A DNA stretch of 64,000 nt from an uncultured Jannaschia sp. (lineage in GTDB: Bacteria; Pseudomonadota; Alphaproteobacteria; Rhodobacterales; Rhodobacteraceae): the NCBI RefSeq assembly GCF_947494025.1, contig NZ_CANLTQ010000007.1:1-64000 (forward strand), in the 5' to 3' direction. Shown one piece after another: positions 63,226 through 64,000 of this stretch; position 1 is the first letter of the stretch; the number at the start of each line of letters is the position of its first letter. Under the pieces are notes generated by a model. That model was not told the DNA's origin. It saw only the letters and a program-made list of their open reading frames with translations, and searched no databases. The position numbers and the translations under genes were made by a program.

Positions 63226-64000
63226 TCATCGTATGAGCCGCCCCGGCAGGTCGTCGAGCGAGGCCGCACCGATCTGCGTCATGTTGGCGATCATGTCGTC
63301 GGAAAGGACATGGACGAGGTGATCCACGCCGCGCGGTCCGAGCGCGGCCAGCGCGAAGTACCACGACTTGCCGAGGAACACGAACTCCGCGCCGAGCGCC
63401 AGCGCGCGCAGGATGTCGAGCCCGCCCTGGATACCCGAGCAGTAATAGACCGGCACGCGCCCCGCGACGCGCTCCGCCACGGGGCCAAGCGCGTCGATCG
63501 CGGCGGGGCCGCCCTCGAACTGGCGGCCGGAATGGTTGGACACCCAGATCGCGTCGGCCCCCATCCCGATCAGGCGGTCCGCGTCGTCGGGATCCTGTAC
63601 GCCCTTGACGACGAGCGGCCCGTCCCATTCGGCGCGCAGGGCCTCGATATAGGCGTCGTCGGGAAAGCCGCGGATGATGCGGCCGGCATGGGTGAAGCTG
63701 TCCGGTCCGCTCGCCACCGGCGCGTAGGAGGCGGGGAAGGCCATGTGCGGCATGCCCTTGCGCGCCATGCCCGCCGCCCAGGCGGGACTCGCGACGATGG
63801 AAGCGAGGATGCGCGGGGTGAGCACCGGAGGCATCGAGACCTGCGCCCGGCGCTGCCGTTCGCGGCGGCTCTCTCCCGGCACGTCCACGGTCACGACGAG
63901 GACGCGCCAGCCCGAGGCCTTGATCCGGGCGAGCATGTCGCGGCGGATTTCCGGCTTGTTGACGGGGTAATGCTGAAACCAGCCCAGATCGCCTGCGATC
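63226..64000 (-). CDS. FMN-dependent alpha-hydroxy-acid dehydrogenase (LldD-like), N-terminus beyond window
   Basis: The C-terminal ~257 residues of a TIM-barrel flavoenzyme of the L-lactate dehydrogenase/glycolate oxidase/mandelate dehydrogenase family. The segment GDLGWFQHYPVNKPEIRRDML is near the window edge; further on are LVVTVDVPGESRRERQRR, LVVKGVQDPDDADRL, the FMN/catalytic motif WVSNHSGRQFEGGPAAIDAL, and GGLDILRALALGAEFVFLGKSW. It oxidises a 2-hydroxy acid to a 2-keto acid. The substrate and the start codon cannot be determined as the gene runs off the right edge. Confidence 0.9.
   Translation of the reverse strand, partial: IAGDLGWFQHYPVNKPEIRRDMLARIKASGWRVLVVTVDVPGESRRERQRRAQVSMPPVLTPRILASIVASPAWAAGMARKGMPHMAFPASYAPVASGPDSFTHAGRIIRGFPDDAYIEALRAEWDGPLVVKGVQDPDDADRLIGMGADAIWVSNHSGRQFEGGPAAIDALGPVAERVAGRVPVYYCSGIQGGLDILRALALGAEFVFLGKSWYFALAALGPRGVDHLVHVLSDDMIANMTQIGAASLDDLPGRLIR

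Overview
The window is a contiguous piece of a GC-rich alphaproteobacterial chromosome, most likely Rhodobacteraceae (Roseobacter/Rhodobacter group). The signs are dense coding on both strands, many 4-bp ATGA/GTGA gene overlaps, frequent GTG and TTG starts, and familiar gene neighbourhoods (ychF next to trpA, glcDEF, hflK-hflC-degP, ftsY near an EamA-type permease and yciB, tesA divergent from an FtsX-type ABC exporter). No insertion sequence, prophage, integrase or CRISPR array was seen. The assignment rests on protein resemblance and layout only; no search was run.

Left part (1-10.1 kb): tRNA-Ser(GCU) with its own terminator, an L,D-transpeptidase, ychF, trpA, small membrane and secreted proteins, the glycolate oxidase operon glcDEF, a secreted trypsin-like protease and a TPR protein. 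Next (10.2-16.9 kb) come tRNA-Leu(UAA), an acetate kinase-phosphoketolase operon followed 4 nt later by a CYP152-type fatty-acid peroxygenase, then a malonyl-CoA synthetase.

The most distinctive region is 18.0-27.8 kb. It is an eight-gene, tightly overlapping operon: an AmiC-like ligand sensor, an AmiR-like ANTAR antiterminator, two peptide-type ABC permeases, a solute-binding protein, an acetamidase/formamidase, a fused double ATPase and a cytoplasmic M14 zinc carboxypeptidase-like protein. Its leader carries a strong intrinsic terminator (stem 18233-18268 plus six Ts) just before the first start codon, as expected if the operon's own ANTAR protein controls it by antitermination. I read it as a self-regulated module that imports amide- or peptide-like compounds and hydrolyses them in the cytoplasm.

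The middle (28-43 kb) is mostly housekeeping: secG, purA, thiamine pyrophosphokinase, rpiA, gor, hflK/hflC, a Do-type periplasmic protease, a ferredoxin, DoxX, purD and xseA. From 43.8 to 46.1 kb an intact NuoE-NuoF fusion, like the diaphorase subunit of NAD-dependent formate dehydrogenase, stands without a catalytic subunit and is followed by a gene-free, locally lower-GC stretch before ftsY.

The right part (47-64 kb) has MgtC, a DMT permease, yciB, an rRNA pseudouridine synthase with a long disordered tail, tadA, and a second peptide-type ABC operon on the minus strand (permeases, fused ATPase, aldehyde dehydrogenase, SDR, unknown protein, P1-family aminopeptidase) that lacks a binding-protein gene. 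It ends with the FtsX/LolD-type exporter, whose ATPase start codon overlaps that of divergent tesA, and a truncated FMN-dependent alpha-hydroxy-acid dehydrogenase. A short repeat occurs three times between genes (6037, 43094, 63169).
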